Counted from the stretch's first letter, positions 42,504 to 51,531 are shown. The stretch: 64,000 bases of DNA from Desulfoferrobacter suflitae (GCF_022603395.1 NZ_JAIBKA010000001.1:496001-560000), one strand, 5' to 3'. Notes: generated by a model not told the origin, from the letters alone. Translations and numbers: made by a program.

Positions 42504-43889
42504 ATGCGTAAACGACAGAAAATATTGATAGTCGATGACGAGGCTCCCTTCAGATCCGCCATGCGGCGACTACTCGAAAAGAATTACACCATCGCTGAGG
42601 CGGAAACGGGTCAGGGAGCCATGCAACTGGCTCACAGCGAAGAGCCCGATCTGATCCTGCTCGACATCGCCCTGCCGGATGCCAATGGACTGGACCTTTT
42701 ACCGCAACTGAAGGAACTGCGCCCGTCCCCCACAGTGGTCATGATCACAGCCTACGAGCAGGTCAAAGATGTGGTCGCGGCCATTAAGGGCGGGGCCTTC
42801 GATTATCTTGTGAAGCCGGTCGACATAGACGAATTTGAATTGACCATACAGAAGGCGCTGGAGCATGCCAGTCTGAAAAATGAAGTCGATCGTCTGCGCC
42901 AGGAGGTCCAGAGACTGCAAAAGGTCGACAGACTGGTGGGCAAGAATCCCGCATTCCTGGAAGCCCAGGTGCTTGCCATAAAGAGCGCCCAAAGCCGGGA
43001 TGCAGGCGTTTTGATTCAAGGGAACAGCGGCGTCGGCAAGGAGCTCTTCGCCCGTCTTATTCACGCCGAAAGCCCGCGCGCCGCTTATCCTTTCGTAGCC
43101 CTTAACTGTGCGGCCTTCAGCGCGGAAATCATCGAAAGTGAACTGTTCGGGTATGAAAGGGGAGCTTTCACCGGGGCACGTTCGGAGGGTAAACAAGGTC
43201 TCCTGGAAGTTGCCGATGGCGGCACTCTGTTTTTGGACGAGGTGATCGATTTGCATCCCGAGATCCAAGCAAAGCTCCTGCGCGTGTTGGAAGAAAAAGA
43301 GTTTTTCCCTCTGGGGGGTACCCGCAAGCGACATGTCGACATCAGAATCGTCTCGGCCACCAATCAGGACCTGTGGAAGGCCGCCGAGCAGGGCAAATTC
43401 CGTAAAGACCTTTACTTTCGTCTGGCGACTATTCGCATTGATCTCCCCTCACTTCGCCACAGGCAGGAAGATATCATTCCCCTTGCGCGATACTTTTTGG
43501 AGGAATTCAATGACAAATACCACAAGCGTTTTCGCGGCTTGAGTGCCGAGGCCGAACAAATTCTGCTGGCGCACCCGTGGCCCGGCAATGTTCGAGAATT
43601 GAGAAACACCATGGAGCGATTGGTCTTACTGGAAAATGAAGAGACCGTATTGGCAAGGCATCTGCACTTTCTGGGTGAAGAACAATCCTCCACAAACGTC
43701 CAACCTTCGGCGGATAATTTATTGGTGACTCTGCCCGACGAGGGACTGTCGCTTGAAGCGCTGGAGCAGAGGATCATTGAGCAAGCCTTTGAAAAATGCG
43801 GCCGGAACAAATCCAAGACTGCGCGCTTCCTGGGTATCCCCCGCCATGTCCTCATCTATCGACTAAAAAAGCACAACCTGGGAACATGA
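42504..43889 (+). CDS. NtrC-family sigma-54-dependent response regulator
   Basis: A 461-residue activator of RpoN promoters. The receiver domain (about 5-120) has acidic DDE, phospho-acceptor Asp54 in ILLDIALPD, Thr82 and Lys104. The AAA+ domain has Walker A GNSGVGKE at 173-180, the GAFTGA loop at 220-225 for sigma-54 contact, a Walker B region in GGTLFLDEV and an arginine-containing VRELRNTMERL. A Fis-type HTH ends the protein (NKSKTARFLGIPRHVLIYRLK). No histidine kinase gene is adjacent, so the partner kinase is elsewhere. Target genes are unknown. A promoter for it is not obvious in the 167-base gap before. Confidence 0.92.
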   Translation: MRKRQKILIVDDEAPFRSAMRRLLEKNYTIAEAETGQGAMQLAHSEEPDLILLDIALPDANGLDLLPQLKELRPSPTVVMITAYEQVKDVVAAIKGGAFDYLVKPVDIDEFELTIQKALEHASLKNEVDRLRQEVQRLQKVDRLVGKNPAFLEAQVLAIKSAQSRDAGVLIQGNSGVGKELFARLIHAESPRAAYPFVALNCAAFSAEIIESELFGYERGAFTGARSEGKQGLLEVADGGTLFLDEVIDLHPEIQAKLLRVLEEKEFFPLGGTRKRHVDIRIVSATNQDLWKAAEQGKFRKDLYFRLATIRIDLPSLRHRQEDIIPLARYFLEEFNDKYHKRFRGLSAEAEQILLAHPWPGNVRELRNTMERLVLLENEETVLARHLHFLGEEQSSTNVQPSADNLLVTLPDEGLSLEALEQRIIEQAFEKCGRNKSKTARFLGIPRHVLIYRLKKHNLGT

Positions 43890-44140
43890 AGAATATTCTA
43901 CACATGATCGCAGCATTGGATAATATTGGACAATATAGCCCAAGCTATTGTATCTAAACGTTTTATTTTTAATTTCTGCACTCTTGTTCGACGCACCAGG
44001 CGCTGATTGAAGAATTTTCTTCAACAGGACCAGCTACTCAATTTTCATCCTGTTCATGCGTTTCCAAGTATAGAGCCAGCATGCCCTCATTCTTTTACTT
44101 TGGCACTTGTTTTGCAAATATCTACTGTCGGAGGCGGAAC

Positions 44141-44662
44141 GTGGAAGTTCAATTTCGAATACTGCTAGCTGAAGATGATGCTCCTCTAAGACGCTCTTTG
44201 AAAAAGTTTCTAACTAACGCCGGGTATTCCCTGTGCACCTGCTCCAATGCGCGTGAAGCTCTCGTTGCTGCTGAAGATTTTCGTCCGGATATCGTGATCT
44301 GCGAATATCACCTTCCCGATGCCAATGGTGCCATGCTGATTAAGCGGTTGCTGGCGGTTACCCATGATGTTGTCGCGGTGTTGATTTCTGAATTCGATTT
44401 CGAGTTGATTGCTGATGAAGTAGCGCAAAGTAATGTTCACGGGTTTCTAAAAAAACCCTTTGACCTGGCGGAGTTAGAAACTGTACTGATGAGTGCTTGT
44501 TGTCAAGTTCGTATCTCCATGTGCAATCTGATGTGGAATTCTGTACCGGTTGCTACTGTCTACCTGCCTCCCACACCAAGAGGAAAACTCTCAGAAAGGA
44601 TGGATCGATATCCAGTTGGTAATCGCTCTCAAGTGCGTGTGACAAATGACCGAGTGATCTAG
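44141..44662 (+). CDS. Stand-alone receiver-domain protein with Glu at the phospho-acceptor site
   Basis: 173 residues from the GTG at 44141, which follows GGAGG by six bases. An upstream ATG frame start at 44081 lacks such a site. The receiver fold is evident (RILLAEDDAPLRRSL, LCTCSNAREALVAAE, GFLKKPFDLAELETVL). At the position of the phosphorylated Asp stands Glu55 (IVICEYHLPDANG); Ser83 and Lys104 are kept. Glu commonly mimics a phosphorylated receiver, so the protein may be permanently active or work without phosphorylation. About 50 residues follow the receiver and match no output domain I know. It lies just after the sigma-54 activator gene. Confidence 0.75.
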   Translation: MEVQFRILLAEDDAPLRRSLKKFLTNAGYSLCTCSNAREALVAAEDFRPDIVICEYHLPDANGAMLIKRLLAVTHDVVAVLISEFDFELIADEVAQSNVHGFLKKPFDLAELETVLMSACCQVRISMCNLMWNSVPVATVYLPPTPRGKLSERMDRYPVGNRSQVRVTNDRVI

Positions 44663-44856
44663 TTGATGTGCCCGATAACGGTTGATGCCGACGTTCATGA
44701 TCTTGTTCTCTACTCCAGTACGTGGCTGATGTGAAACGCGAATAGAGTGTACGCCCCATGAATCTCCCAATGCCGATGAAGCGATGAGTGAAAGCTGCAT
44801 GTGACTTCTTTCTGATTTTCTGCAACCCGGTTTCTGAGAGTGCCTGTTCTGGAGAG
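44663..44856. other. Intergenic stretch before a strong terminator
   Basis: About 195 bases between the receiver gene stop and a strong terminator. No good ORF on the plus strand and no tRNA. It could be a long 3' untranslated region or hold a small RNA whose promoter I could not place; minus-strand frames here run through the terminator and look spurious. Confidence 0.35.
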
Positions 44857-44889
44857 GGCCGCAGGGTGAAGCACCCTGTGGCCTTTTTT
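44857..44889 (+). terminator. Strong intrinsic terminator
   Basis: GGCCGCAGGGTG (44857-44868) pairs with CACCCTGTGGCC over 12 positions (one G-U) around a three-base loop, then six T. It ends the transcript of the receiver gene or of an unrecognised small RNA upstream, and separates it from the small HTH-like gene at 45003. Confidence 0.92.
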
Positions 44890-45002
44890 CGTTTATCGAT
44901 AGATAGCGTGCCGATCCCCTAACGGAAAAAACTTGCACAAAAAGGCAATTTCAACGAGTATGATCCGAAAAAATCCAATGAATTCAGAAACAGGAGACAG
45001 GT

Positions 45003-45179
45003 ATGGAAACACAAAAATTGGAATTGATTCAAAAAATGGAAGAAAAAGGAATGACCCCCGCTCAGGCTGCCGAAGCGATGAGCTTTGATCCGCAGCTGTT
45101 GAGCCTCTACCTGGTGAAAGACGCCTATCCGGTTCCGCCCAGAATTCTCAACAAGCTGGCCGAGGTCGTGGGCAACTGA
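45003..45179 (+). CDS. 58-residue protein with a possible small HTH fold
   Basis: ATG at 45003 follows CAGGAGACAGGT, a good ribosome site, and the frame ends in TGA at 45177. The N-terminus is a charged helix (METQKLELIQKMEEKG). The rest (MTPAQAAEAMSFDPQLLSLY, then VPPRILNKLAEVVGN) follows the spacing of minimal Cro/C1-type helix-turn-helix domains, such as xre proteins. It may bind DNA or act as a small regulator, but only the pattern supports this. The frame is clean, with codon use like its neighbours. A strong terminator upstream means it has its own promoter. Confidence 0.62.
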   Translation: METQKLELIQKMEEKGMTPAQAAEAMSFDPQLLSLYLVKDAYPVPPRILNKLAEVVGN

Positions 45180-45368
45180 GAATTACTGCCCATTGGCCCT
45201 CGATTCCGTTGGAGACTTCCTCGCACCCGAGCTGATGGTTAGACAAACCCGGCCGCATGGGTGGGCACACTGTCTAAACCCCGGCGATTTCAACCCATTG
45301 AGTTCCCTTGCCCCGACCCTCTTCCCCCGCGGGAAAGAGGGTAAATGGGGATTCCGGATAAAAGGCGG
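45180..45368. other. Inverted repeats between converging genes
   Basis: Two clear inverted repeats: GGTTAGACA pairing with TGTCTAAACC (one bulge, about 45238-45279) and CCCTCTTCCC (45317-45326) with GGGAAAGAGGG (45331-45341). Neither has a T-run. They may slow or stop transcription between the converging small gene and recD2, or be protein sites. Confidence 0.4.
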
Positions 45369-47555
45369 CTAACTCAGCTCGCCTGCCAAACGTTCCCGCA
45401 GCAGGGTGAACCGGCGATCCATTTTGTTGTTCCGCACCGCCATCGCCAGCGCTTTTTTGCTGCCTACAATGACGACCAGCTTCTTCGCCCGTGTTATGGC
45501 GGTGTAGAGCAGATTGCGCTGCAACATGACATAATGCTGAGTCACAAGCGGCAGCACCACGGCCTGATATTCGCTGCCCTGTGCTTTGTGCACACTGATT
45601 GCGTAGGCCAGTTGGAGCTCGTCCAGTTCAGAAAAGTCATAGGTCACCAACCGGCCGTCCATCAAGACCTTGACTTCCTGGTTTTCCATATCGAGTTGGG
45701 CGATTCGCCCCATGTCTCCATTAAACACCTCTTTGTCGTAATTGTTTCGAACTTGCATGACTCTGTCCTGCAAGCGAAACACCCTGCCGTTTCTATTCAC
45801 CGATTCCGCCCGCGGGTTCAATGCCTCCTGCAGAGCTTGATTCAGCCGCTGCGTGCCTACCGCACCTCTATGCATGGGACTCAGCACCTGCACATCTTCC
45901 ATGGGATCAAAACCAAAGCGCGCAGGAATCCGATCGGTGCAAAGCTTTAACAGGATATTGAAAGCTTCCTCCGGATCTTCCTTTTGGATGAAGTAAAAGT
46001 CCTGCAACTTATCAGATTCATTCTGTGTGCGAGGCAATTGCCCGTTTCTGACCAGGTGCGCATTGACGATTATGCGGCTCTGCCGCGCCTGGCGAAAGAT
46101 TTCGGTGAGTCGAACAACACTGACGGTTCTCGACTCGATGATATCGTTCAATACATTACCGGGGCCCACCGACGGCAGCTGATCGACATCGCCCACCAGA
46201 ATCAACACCGCATGACCGGGAATCGCTTTGAGCAGATAATGGCTCAATAAAATATCCAGCATGGAAGCTTCATCAATAATGATTACGTCGGCCTTGAGGG
46301 GACGTCCTTCATTGCGCTGAAAACCTCCCAGCTGGGGGCTGAATTCCAGCAGTCGATGGACGGTACCGGCCGGATGTCGCGTCGCCTCACTCAGTCGTTT
46401 GGCTGCGCGGCCGGTTGGAGCAGCCAGACAAACACGAGCAGAAATCTGTTTGAACACTGCAAGTATCGCGCGTATCAGAGTTGTCTTACCGGTGCCCGGC
46501 CCCCCGGTGATGACGACCACTTGGTCGCTTAAGGCCTGTTTGACCGCTTGCTTCTGCAACGGAGCGAGTTCGAATGGGAGCTTGCCCTGCAGCCAGGCAA
46601 CAGCTTTTTCAGGATCGAGCCGATGCTGCCGATAGGGAGACAGACGCAAGTACGATAAACGCTGTGCCACCTGCGTTTCGGCAACATGGAAGCCGCGCAG
46701 ATAGAGGGCATGACGATCACCAAAGTGTGTTGCGACGGTTCCCTGCAACACCTCGCTGACCAACCGCTCGCTCGCCACCAGAGCGCGCAGAGCTTCCCCG
46801 GTTCTCACCAGGGGAATTTCGAGAAGTTTCTCAGCTTGCTCCACGAGCTGTCCCTCGGGCACACACACGTGGCCGTCATCACTGGCTTCATACAGTAAGT
46901 AGAGCAGAGCGGCTTCCGCCCGCAGGGATGAATCGGCTGAAAATCCGAGGTTGCGTGCAATCTTGTCGGCCGTAAGAAAACCGATGCCCGAAATATCCAT
47001 GGCCAATCGGTAGGGATTTTCCTGCAACACGGTCAAGGACGCTTTGCCGTATTGTTTGAAAATTCTACTGGCGTGCGCAGCACCGACCCCGTGGCTGCGC
47101 AAGAATATCATCAGCTCGCGGATCTCTTTTTGCTCCTCCCAGGCGCTGCCGATTTGCTTGATGCGATACTCGCCGATCCCCTGGATTTCTGCCAGTCTCT
47201 CTATTTCACGATCGATGATGTCAAGGGTGTCTTTGCCGAATTGATTGACGATGCGATCGGCCATGACCGGGCCGATTCCTTTGATCAATCCTGATCCCAG
47301 ATATTTTCGAATACCCTCCAGGGTCGCCGGTTTGAGCGTTTCATAATGATCAACCTTGAACTGTTCTCCGTAGCGGGGGTGAATCGTCCACTCGCCTTCC
47401 ATGGAGAGGATTTCTCCCGGCATGATGTTAACAAAGCTGCCGACCACCGTGACCAGATCCCTGCGCCCGCGAATCCTCACCCTGACTACTCCATAGCCTT
47501 TGTCCTCATCGTTGTAGGTGATGCGTTCAATCTGTCCTTCAATTCTATCCACCAT
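45369..47555 (-). CDS. recD2: RecD2-type DNA helicase
   Basis: A 728-residue SF1B helicase from the ATG at 47555 (MVDRIEGQIERITY), preferred over the TTG at 47597. It has the long N-terminal region of RecD2/YrrC proteins, with helix-hairpin-helix repeats (IKGIGPVMADRIV, IQGIGEYRIKQIG and ISGIGFLTADKIA), then Walker A GGPGTGKTTLIRA, VIIIDEASMLD and the C-terminal SVHKAQGSEYQ and YTAITRAKKLV. RecD2 acts alone, without RecB and RecC, in repair and replication-fork upkeep. The window also holds RecD of the RecBCD type, so both are present in this genome. Confidence 0.93.
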   Translation of the reverse strand: MVDRIEGQIERITYNDEDKGYGVVRVRIRGRRDLVTVVGSFVNIMPGEILSMEGEWTIHPRYGEQFKVDHYETLKPATLEGIRKYLGSGLIKGIGPVMADRIVNQFGKDTLDIIDREIERLAEIQGIGEYRIKQIGSAWEEQKEIRELMIFLRSHGVGAAHASRIFKQYGKASLTVLQENPYRLAMDISGIGFLTADKIARNLGFSADSSLRAEAALLYLLYEASDDGHVCVPEGQLVEQAEKLLEIPLVRTGEALRALVASERLVSEVLQGTVATHFGDRHALYLRGFHVAETQVAQRLSYLRLSPYRQHRLDPEKAVAWLQGKLPFELAPLQKQAVKQALSDQVVVITGGPGTGKTTLIRAILAVFKQISARVCLAAPTGRAAKRLSEATRHPAGTVHRLLEFSPQLGGFQRNEGRPLKADVIIIDEASMLDILLSHYLLKAIPGHAVLILVGDVDQLPSVGPGNVLNDIIESRTVSVVRLTEIFRQARQSRIIVNAHLVRNGQLPRTQNESDKLQDFYFIQKEDPEEAFNILLKLCTDRIPARFGFDPMEDVQVLSPMHRGAVGTQRLNQALQEALNPRAESVNRNGRVFRLQDRVMQVRNNYDKEVFNGDMGRIAQLDMENQEVKVLMDGRLVTYDFSELDELQLAYAISVHKAQGSEYQAVVLPLVTQHYVMLQRNLLYTAITRAKKLVVIVGSKKALAMAVRNNKMDRRFTLLRERLAGELS

Positions 47556-47686
47556 GAACCAACAACCCCTCAGCGCCTTTTCAACTTCCCTGCCCAAACA
47601 CTCTTTTCTCTGGATTGCAACCCAATATCAATATCCACATGCGTTTAAACCGCTCCCGCAACCCATGGGATGATGCCGCTTCACCA

Positions 47687-47715
47687 TTGAAATTGGGCGG
47701 CAAAGTTTTTAATTT
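47687..47715 (+). promoter_or_regulatory. Candidate promoter of the 77-residue basic protein
   Basis: TTGAAA (47687-47692) and TAATTT (47710-47715) with a 17-base spacer, about 138 bases before the ATG at 47853. A second AT-rich site is near 47790. Fit to consensus is moderate. Confidence 0.4.
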
Positions 47716-47852
47716 TGTGTAGCGGGAGTTTTTGTGGTAGGAACAGTTCATCCAAGCCCGTTAGAGGTAGGTATTCGATCAGCCGACCATTATACCGGGT
47801 GAGGGGGGCGAAATTGGTTCATCTAACAGCATGAGGAACGGAGAATTCACCG

Positions 47853-48086
47853 ATGTCTCTTTACATCAAAACGGAAGATTTTCGCAAACACGGCATCAGT
47901 AAATATTCTGATCTGGTGCTTGTTCGAGCTGCAGTGCAAAAGGAGCTGAATATCGAGCAACTCTTCGTTTCATTTGTAAACAGGCGCGAATATATACGGG
48001 TGGATTTTTTGAGGCCCAGACCCCCGCGGCGCACCAAGCGACGCTCCTATCCAAAGAAACCTGCTGAAAATTCGAGACAGGCTTAG
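47853..48086 (+). CDS. Short basic protein of unknown function
   Basis: 77 residues. The first 50 look folded (SLYIKTEDFRKHGISKYSDL, then VLVRAAVQKELNI) and the last 25 are very basic and Pro-rich (RPPRRTKRRSYPKK), like an RNA- or DNA-binding tail. No known family is recognised. The ATG follows ACGGAGA with reasonable spacing, and a promoter-like pair lies upstream. A six-pair hairpin GGCAGC with GCTGCC (48093-48110) follows the stop, without a T-run. It is probably a real small gene, on the evidence of its start signals and its sequence character. Confidence 0.58.
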   Translation: MSLYIKTEDFRKHGISKYSDLVLVRAAVQKELNIEQLFVSFVNRREYIRVDFLRPRPPRRTKRRSYPKKPAENSRQA

Positions 48087-48192
48087 ACTTAAGGCAGCCG
48101 TTCTGCTGCCATGTTCCATTCATGGCTCATAGTGTACTGTTTGTGCGTTTTTCAACTCATCAAAACCTTCCTCGACGCCGACATGTTTCTCG

Positions 48193-48462
48193 ATGGCTAA
48201 GGCAGGCACAACCAGTCCGTGTGCGGATACGCCCCTCAGGCTCTTCGTGTATGGAACCCTCAAGGGGGGGTGCGTTAATCATGCAGCGTTCTGCCGGGGC
48301 ACTTCATCTGTTGAGCTTGCCCAGGTACGTGGCAGGCTTTACGAACTTCCCACAGGCTTTCCCGTTTTGTTGGTCCCCGCGGGTGACATTCTTGCAGGTC
48401 CATGCCGACTTGTGGCTTTGCTAACTCTCCCTCCCCTCAATTGCCCGCAACCAAATCCTTGA
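48193..48462 (+). pseudogene. Truncated gamma-glutamylcyclotransferase-like gene
   Basis: The frame encodes LRLFVYGTLKGGCVNHAAFC and GRLYELPTGFPVLLVPAGD, the N-terminal half of the GGCT/AIG2 fold: the YGTL loop and the YxLPxGxPxL strand. A complete domain needs roughly 50 to 70 more residues, including the catalytic Glu, which are absent. After PAGDILAG the reading frame turns into low-complexity sequence and runs into the end of the converging SEC-C gene. I read it as a remnant cut by deletion or by that neighbour. A short active variant cannot be excluded, but I see no catalytic Glu. Confidence 0.6.
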
Positions 48463-49732
48463 TCGCCCCGGCAATCTTACTCAATGCACCGAGTCGTTCC
48501 CTGGCCCTGTTCAAATAGGGCAATGCATCGGGGTTCTTGTGGCGGCCCAAAGCTTCTGCAGCCCAATTGACTACATAAGGATTCGGGTGTTCCGTCACCA
48601 CGCACAGCAACTGGAAACTCTCCCCAGTCCGGATGTTGCCCAGCACCGAAATCAGACCGACCTTGAGCTCGTCAAAAGCGGGATCGTTCTGGAGAATTTC
48701 TTTGATCTGCATTACCGCTCTATCATTAAATTTCTCAAGGTTGCTCAAGCACTTGTGGGCAAAGAACGGAAACCGAAACATGGAAAGCTCGCCAAGCAGC
48801 CGGATACTCGTATCGGTTCCGCATGCCGCCAGCAAATCGGGCACAAAAAGACCCGCCCAGGAAAAATTGTAGGTGAGTGGCAAAAGGTATGGGATTGCAG
48901 CCTCACCGGCCCGCGCAATCTGAGTCAAAACCGGTTCCAACGCCTGTTTGCGAGCTTCATACCCTTCGTCCTGCCGGGCAGGAAATCGTTTAACATCATT
49001 GGCTATTTTTAAATTGCCGACGAGATTCCGCAACCGCTCATCGTCTTTTGGCGGATAATCCTTCTGATAGGTTCGCGCCCGTTGACTGATCCAGAACTTT
49101 TCCAACCAGGTAGAAGGTGAGTAGAAATAGACCAGCTGAGTTCTATCTGTTCCTTCCCGCTTATGGTACCCGTTTTCCTGGTAAAATTCCTTTTCCTCCT
49201 GAGCGATCTGCCAGCGGCTGCGACAGATATGGAAGGCACCGTCGTAGTCTTCAACGGCGATCGACGCAATCACCATGATGTCGTGTAAACGGTCGTCTTC
49301 GGGATGGGTATCGAGCAGGCGTTGCGCAAATTGTCGGGCCTTGCTAAAGTCTTGCGCGAATAACAAGTCAAAACCGTTCTGAACGTCTTTTTCCAGCCGC
49401 TCTCGAAGCCGCTGCTTCTCTTCCAACTCCTGCAACTGATCCGCCGGAATCGCCTTGCGCATCTCTTCCTGCTTGGGAAGACAGCATTTCTTGAATTTCC
49501 TGCCGGACCCACAGGGGCAAGGTTCATTGCGACCGACTTTCTCCGTACCGATCTGATCCGCCAAAGCCATTTGACGTCGTGATTCCTGGTACGCATGAAG
49601 GCGCTTTTCCAGCTCATCCCGGCTAATCTGGTAGCGCTCACAGATCGCGCCGGCATCACCGCCCTGCATGAGATCAAACACCGGCTGCAAGGGGTTACGG
49701 GACGGTTCAACAGGCGATTGAGTCCTTTGCAT
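48437..49732 (-). CDS. SEC-C zinc-motif protein with helical repeats
   Basis: About 431 residues from the ATG at 49732, which has AAAGGA nearby; an earlier in-frame start at 49789 would add a Lys/Gly-rich tail. A SEC-C zinc finger is complete: [18 protein letters not shown] (about 68-85). It is preceded by a short helical region and followed by TPR-like and HEAT-like helices that continue to the C-terminus, with a repeat-like end ([20 protein letters not shown]). SEC-C motifs in SecA bind SecB and ribosomes; stand-alone versions have unknown roles. It is divergent from the DtxR-type regulator gene. Confidence 0.78.
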   Translation of the reverse strand: MQRTQSPVEPSRNPLQPVFDLMQGGDAGAICERYQISRDELEKRLHAYQESRRQMALADQIGTEKVGRNEPCPCGSGRKFKKCCLPKQEEMRKAIPADQLQELEEKQRLRERLEKDVQNGFDLLFAQDFSKARQFAQRLLDTHPEDDRLHDIMVIASIAVEDYDGAFHICRSRWQIAQEEKEFYQENGYHKREGTDRTQLVYFYSPSTWLEKFWISQRARTYQKDYPPKDDERLRNLVGNLKIANDVKRFPARQDEGYEARKQALEPVLTQIARAGEAAIPYLLPLTYNFSWAGLFVPDLLAACGTDTSIRLLGELSMFRFPFFAHKCLSNLEKFNDRAVMQIKEILQNDPAFDELKVGLISVLGNIRTGESFQLLCVVTEHPNPYVVNWAAEALGRHKNPDALPYLNRARERLGALSKIAGAIKDLVAGN

Positions 49733-49986
49733 GCCTTTAATTCCTTTCAACTTCCCATTATAAGCCTTTGCACCACAGGCCAAGAGCATTCGAACAGCAA
49801 TATTTTTGCTCGCTGGATGCAGGGTCTTTTAACAGCTTTTGTGCTGCATGTAAACCGTCACACTCAAAATGCCGCTATTGACAACTTGATATTCTCGACC
49901 CGCTATGAGATAGATATACCAGGACAAGGAAAGACAAAGGCCGGGCGTGATCGAATTCATTATCAAGGCACCCAAAAAGGTATGCT

Positions 49987-50589
49987 ATGACCTGTAACCC
50001 TGCTGAAGGCCTTTCAGCGAGTCTGGAAGACTACCTGGAAGTCATCTTTCATTTGGAGGAATCCAACAGGGTCGCCCGTGCCAAGGACATTGCCGATCAG
50101 ATGAATGTCCAGCGAGCTTCCGTCACTGGTGCGCTCAAAGCTCTGGCCGGAAGAGGCCTGATCAATTACAGCCCGTACAGCTACATCACGTTGACCGCAA
50201 CCGGCCGTAAAGTCGCCCGTGACATCATCCACCGTCACAACACACTGCTGGAATTCTTTGTGACCGCTCTGCAATTGACTCCCGAGGAAGCCGAGGCCAA
50301 TGCCTGTCGTATGGAACATTCAATCGACCTGGTGGCCGTCGATCGTCTGGTGCGTTTTTTGGAATTCATCAAGACCTGCCCGCGCACCGGAATCGATTGG
50401 TTCGACGCCTTCGCCCGCTATTGTCAGCGTGGCGTGCAGACTTCCAACTGCGAAGACTGCGTGCAACTGTGCCTGCAGAGAGTCGTATCGATAGAGGCAA
50501 AAAGGGACTCTCAAGAGCTTCCCGAAGAGCGACCCTCAGGGCCCGCCGTTGAGACGCGCGAGACGAACTCCAAAATCCAGAACGGCTGA
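49987..50589 (+). CDS. DtxR/MntR-family metal-responsive regulator
   Basis: A 200-residue metalloregulator. The winged HTH is in the first 70 residues (LEDYLEVIFHLEE, AKDIADQMNVQRASVTGALK, ALAGRGLINYSPYSYITLT). The metal and dimer domain has DIIHRHNTLLEFFV and ANACRMEHSID, with the His, Glu and Cys/Met ligands of the DtxR family. A Cys-rich tail (TCPRTGIDWFDAFARYC, NCEDCVQLC) follows and is unusual, as it could add a metal or redox site. No SH3-like third domain is seen, as in MntR. It binds DNA at metal-uptake or efflux genes, which are not in this window. Its 3' end overlaps that of tyrA, tail to tail. Confidence 0.87.
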   Translation: MTCNPAEGLSASLEDYLEVIFHLEESNRVARAKDIADQMNVQRASVTGALKALAGRGLINYSPYSYITLTATGRKVARDIIHRHNTLLEFFVTALQLTPEEAEANACRMEHSIDLVAVDRLVRFLEFIKTCPRTGIDWFDAFARYCQRGVQTSNCEDCVQLCLQRVVSIEAKRDSQELPEERPSGPAVETRETNSKIQNG

Positions 50590-51456
50590 ACTTTCCTCGT
50601 ACGCACGGCTGCAGAAGTCCCCCAGGTGCTCGGCACTTTTTTGAAAATCCCGCATGAAAGCATCCAGGTCTTGCCCTTGATACCATTCCTGATAAGAAGA
50701 GAGCCCCTGCATGAGTGAAGACAAGATGTCCTTGGTGTATGGATTCATCTGGCTTATGGCCGAATAGAGCGCCCCGTTTTGGGCGAACATTCGGCCCAGC
50801 AGGTTGATTTCAAGGCGGTAGCTGGGACTGGTGAATTCCATGGTTTCCGCTATGTCCACGGAAAGCTCACGCAAGACTCGTCCCACCAGCATCGTGGTCA
50901 TATGAAACAGCACCTGAATGATGCTCATCATTCGGTCATGTTCTTCGGGTGTACATTCCTTGACACGAATGCCCTTCTGTATGAAGAGGTCGCGGATGTC
51001 GCCCCAACTCTCAGGGCTGATCCTTACCGGGCAGGCAACCAGTGTTTGCCCGGCCAGCGTGGCTATTCGTCCGCCAAACATGGGATGCAGCCCCACTACT
51101 GCGGCGCTCGATCGCAGCATTTCACGCACAGGCCCAACCTTCAAACTGGTCACGTCCATAAGCAATTGGTCGGGGCGCACATAAGGAACCAAATCTCCAA
51201 TGATCTTCACAGTTTCATGCAGTGGCACGGCAAATAGAACCACATCGGAATCCTCCAACACCTCTCTGCCGGTTCGCTCGGTATCCACATCCGCGATGTC
51301 AACCCGGCAGCCCAGGTCCTTGAAGAAATTTGTAAAAAGTCGGCCCATTTCACCATGACCGCCAATCACCCCTACCCTGCTGTTCGGTTTCCAAAAGCCC
51401 CGCGCGCCGACCTTCGGTCCGTGCGCAAGATCGGTCAAGCCTTCGTGATCTTTCAT
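50536..51456 (-). CDS. tyrA: Prephenate/arogenate dehydrogenase family protein
   Basis: About 306 residues from the ATG at 51456. An in-frame extension to 51546 runs through a terminator stem and is unlikely to be translated. The Rossmann motif is VGVIGGHGEMGRLF, followed by VVLFAVPLHE and the family's GLHPMFGG, where the His aids hydride transfer. It oxidises prephenate or arogenate in tyrosine synthesis, in the cytosol. The 3' end overlaps the DtxR-type gene by 54 bases on the opposite strand. A leader ORF with three Tyr codons and an intrinsic terminator precede it, consistent with control by tyrosine-tRNA charging. Confidence 0.9.
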   Translation of the reverse strand: MKDHEGLTDLAHGPKVGARGFWKPNSRVGVIGGHGEMGRLFTNFFKDLGCRVDIADVDTERTGREVLEDSDVVLFAVPLHETVKIIGDLVPYVRPDQLLMDVTSLKVGPVREMLRSSAAVVGLHPMFGGRIATLAGQTLVACPVRISPESWGDIRDLFIQKGIRVKECTPEEHDRMMSIIQVLFHMTTMLVGRVLRELSVDIAETMEFTSPSYRLEINLLGRMFAQNGALYSAISQMNPYTKDILSSLMQGLSSYQEWYQGQDLDAFMRDFQKSAEHLGDFCSRAYEESSAVLDFGVRLARLNGGP

Positions 51457-51493
51457 GCCCTTTGTTCCTTTTGGATGCGGGAAATACCGAATT

Positions 51494-51531
51494 AAAAAAG
51501 CCGCAGGCCCTTTGAGGATACCCACGGCTTT
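51494..51531 (-). terminator. Intrinsic terminator in the tyrA leader (attenuator)
   Basis: On the minus strand AAAGCCGTGGGT (51531-51520) pairs with GCCTGCGGCTTT (51508-51497), allowing three wobbles, and six T follow (51499-51494). It lies about 40 bases before the tyrA ATG and downstream of the Tyr-codon leader peptide, the expected place for an attenuator. It could also end the waaA transcript. Confidence 0.75.

Noticed and set aside
50014-50319. Minus-strand frame opposite the DtxR gene
   Set aside because: Shadow; no ribosome site or motif.
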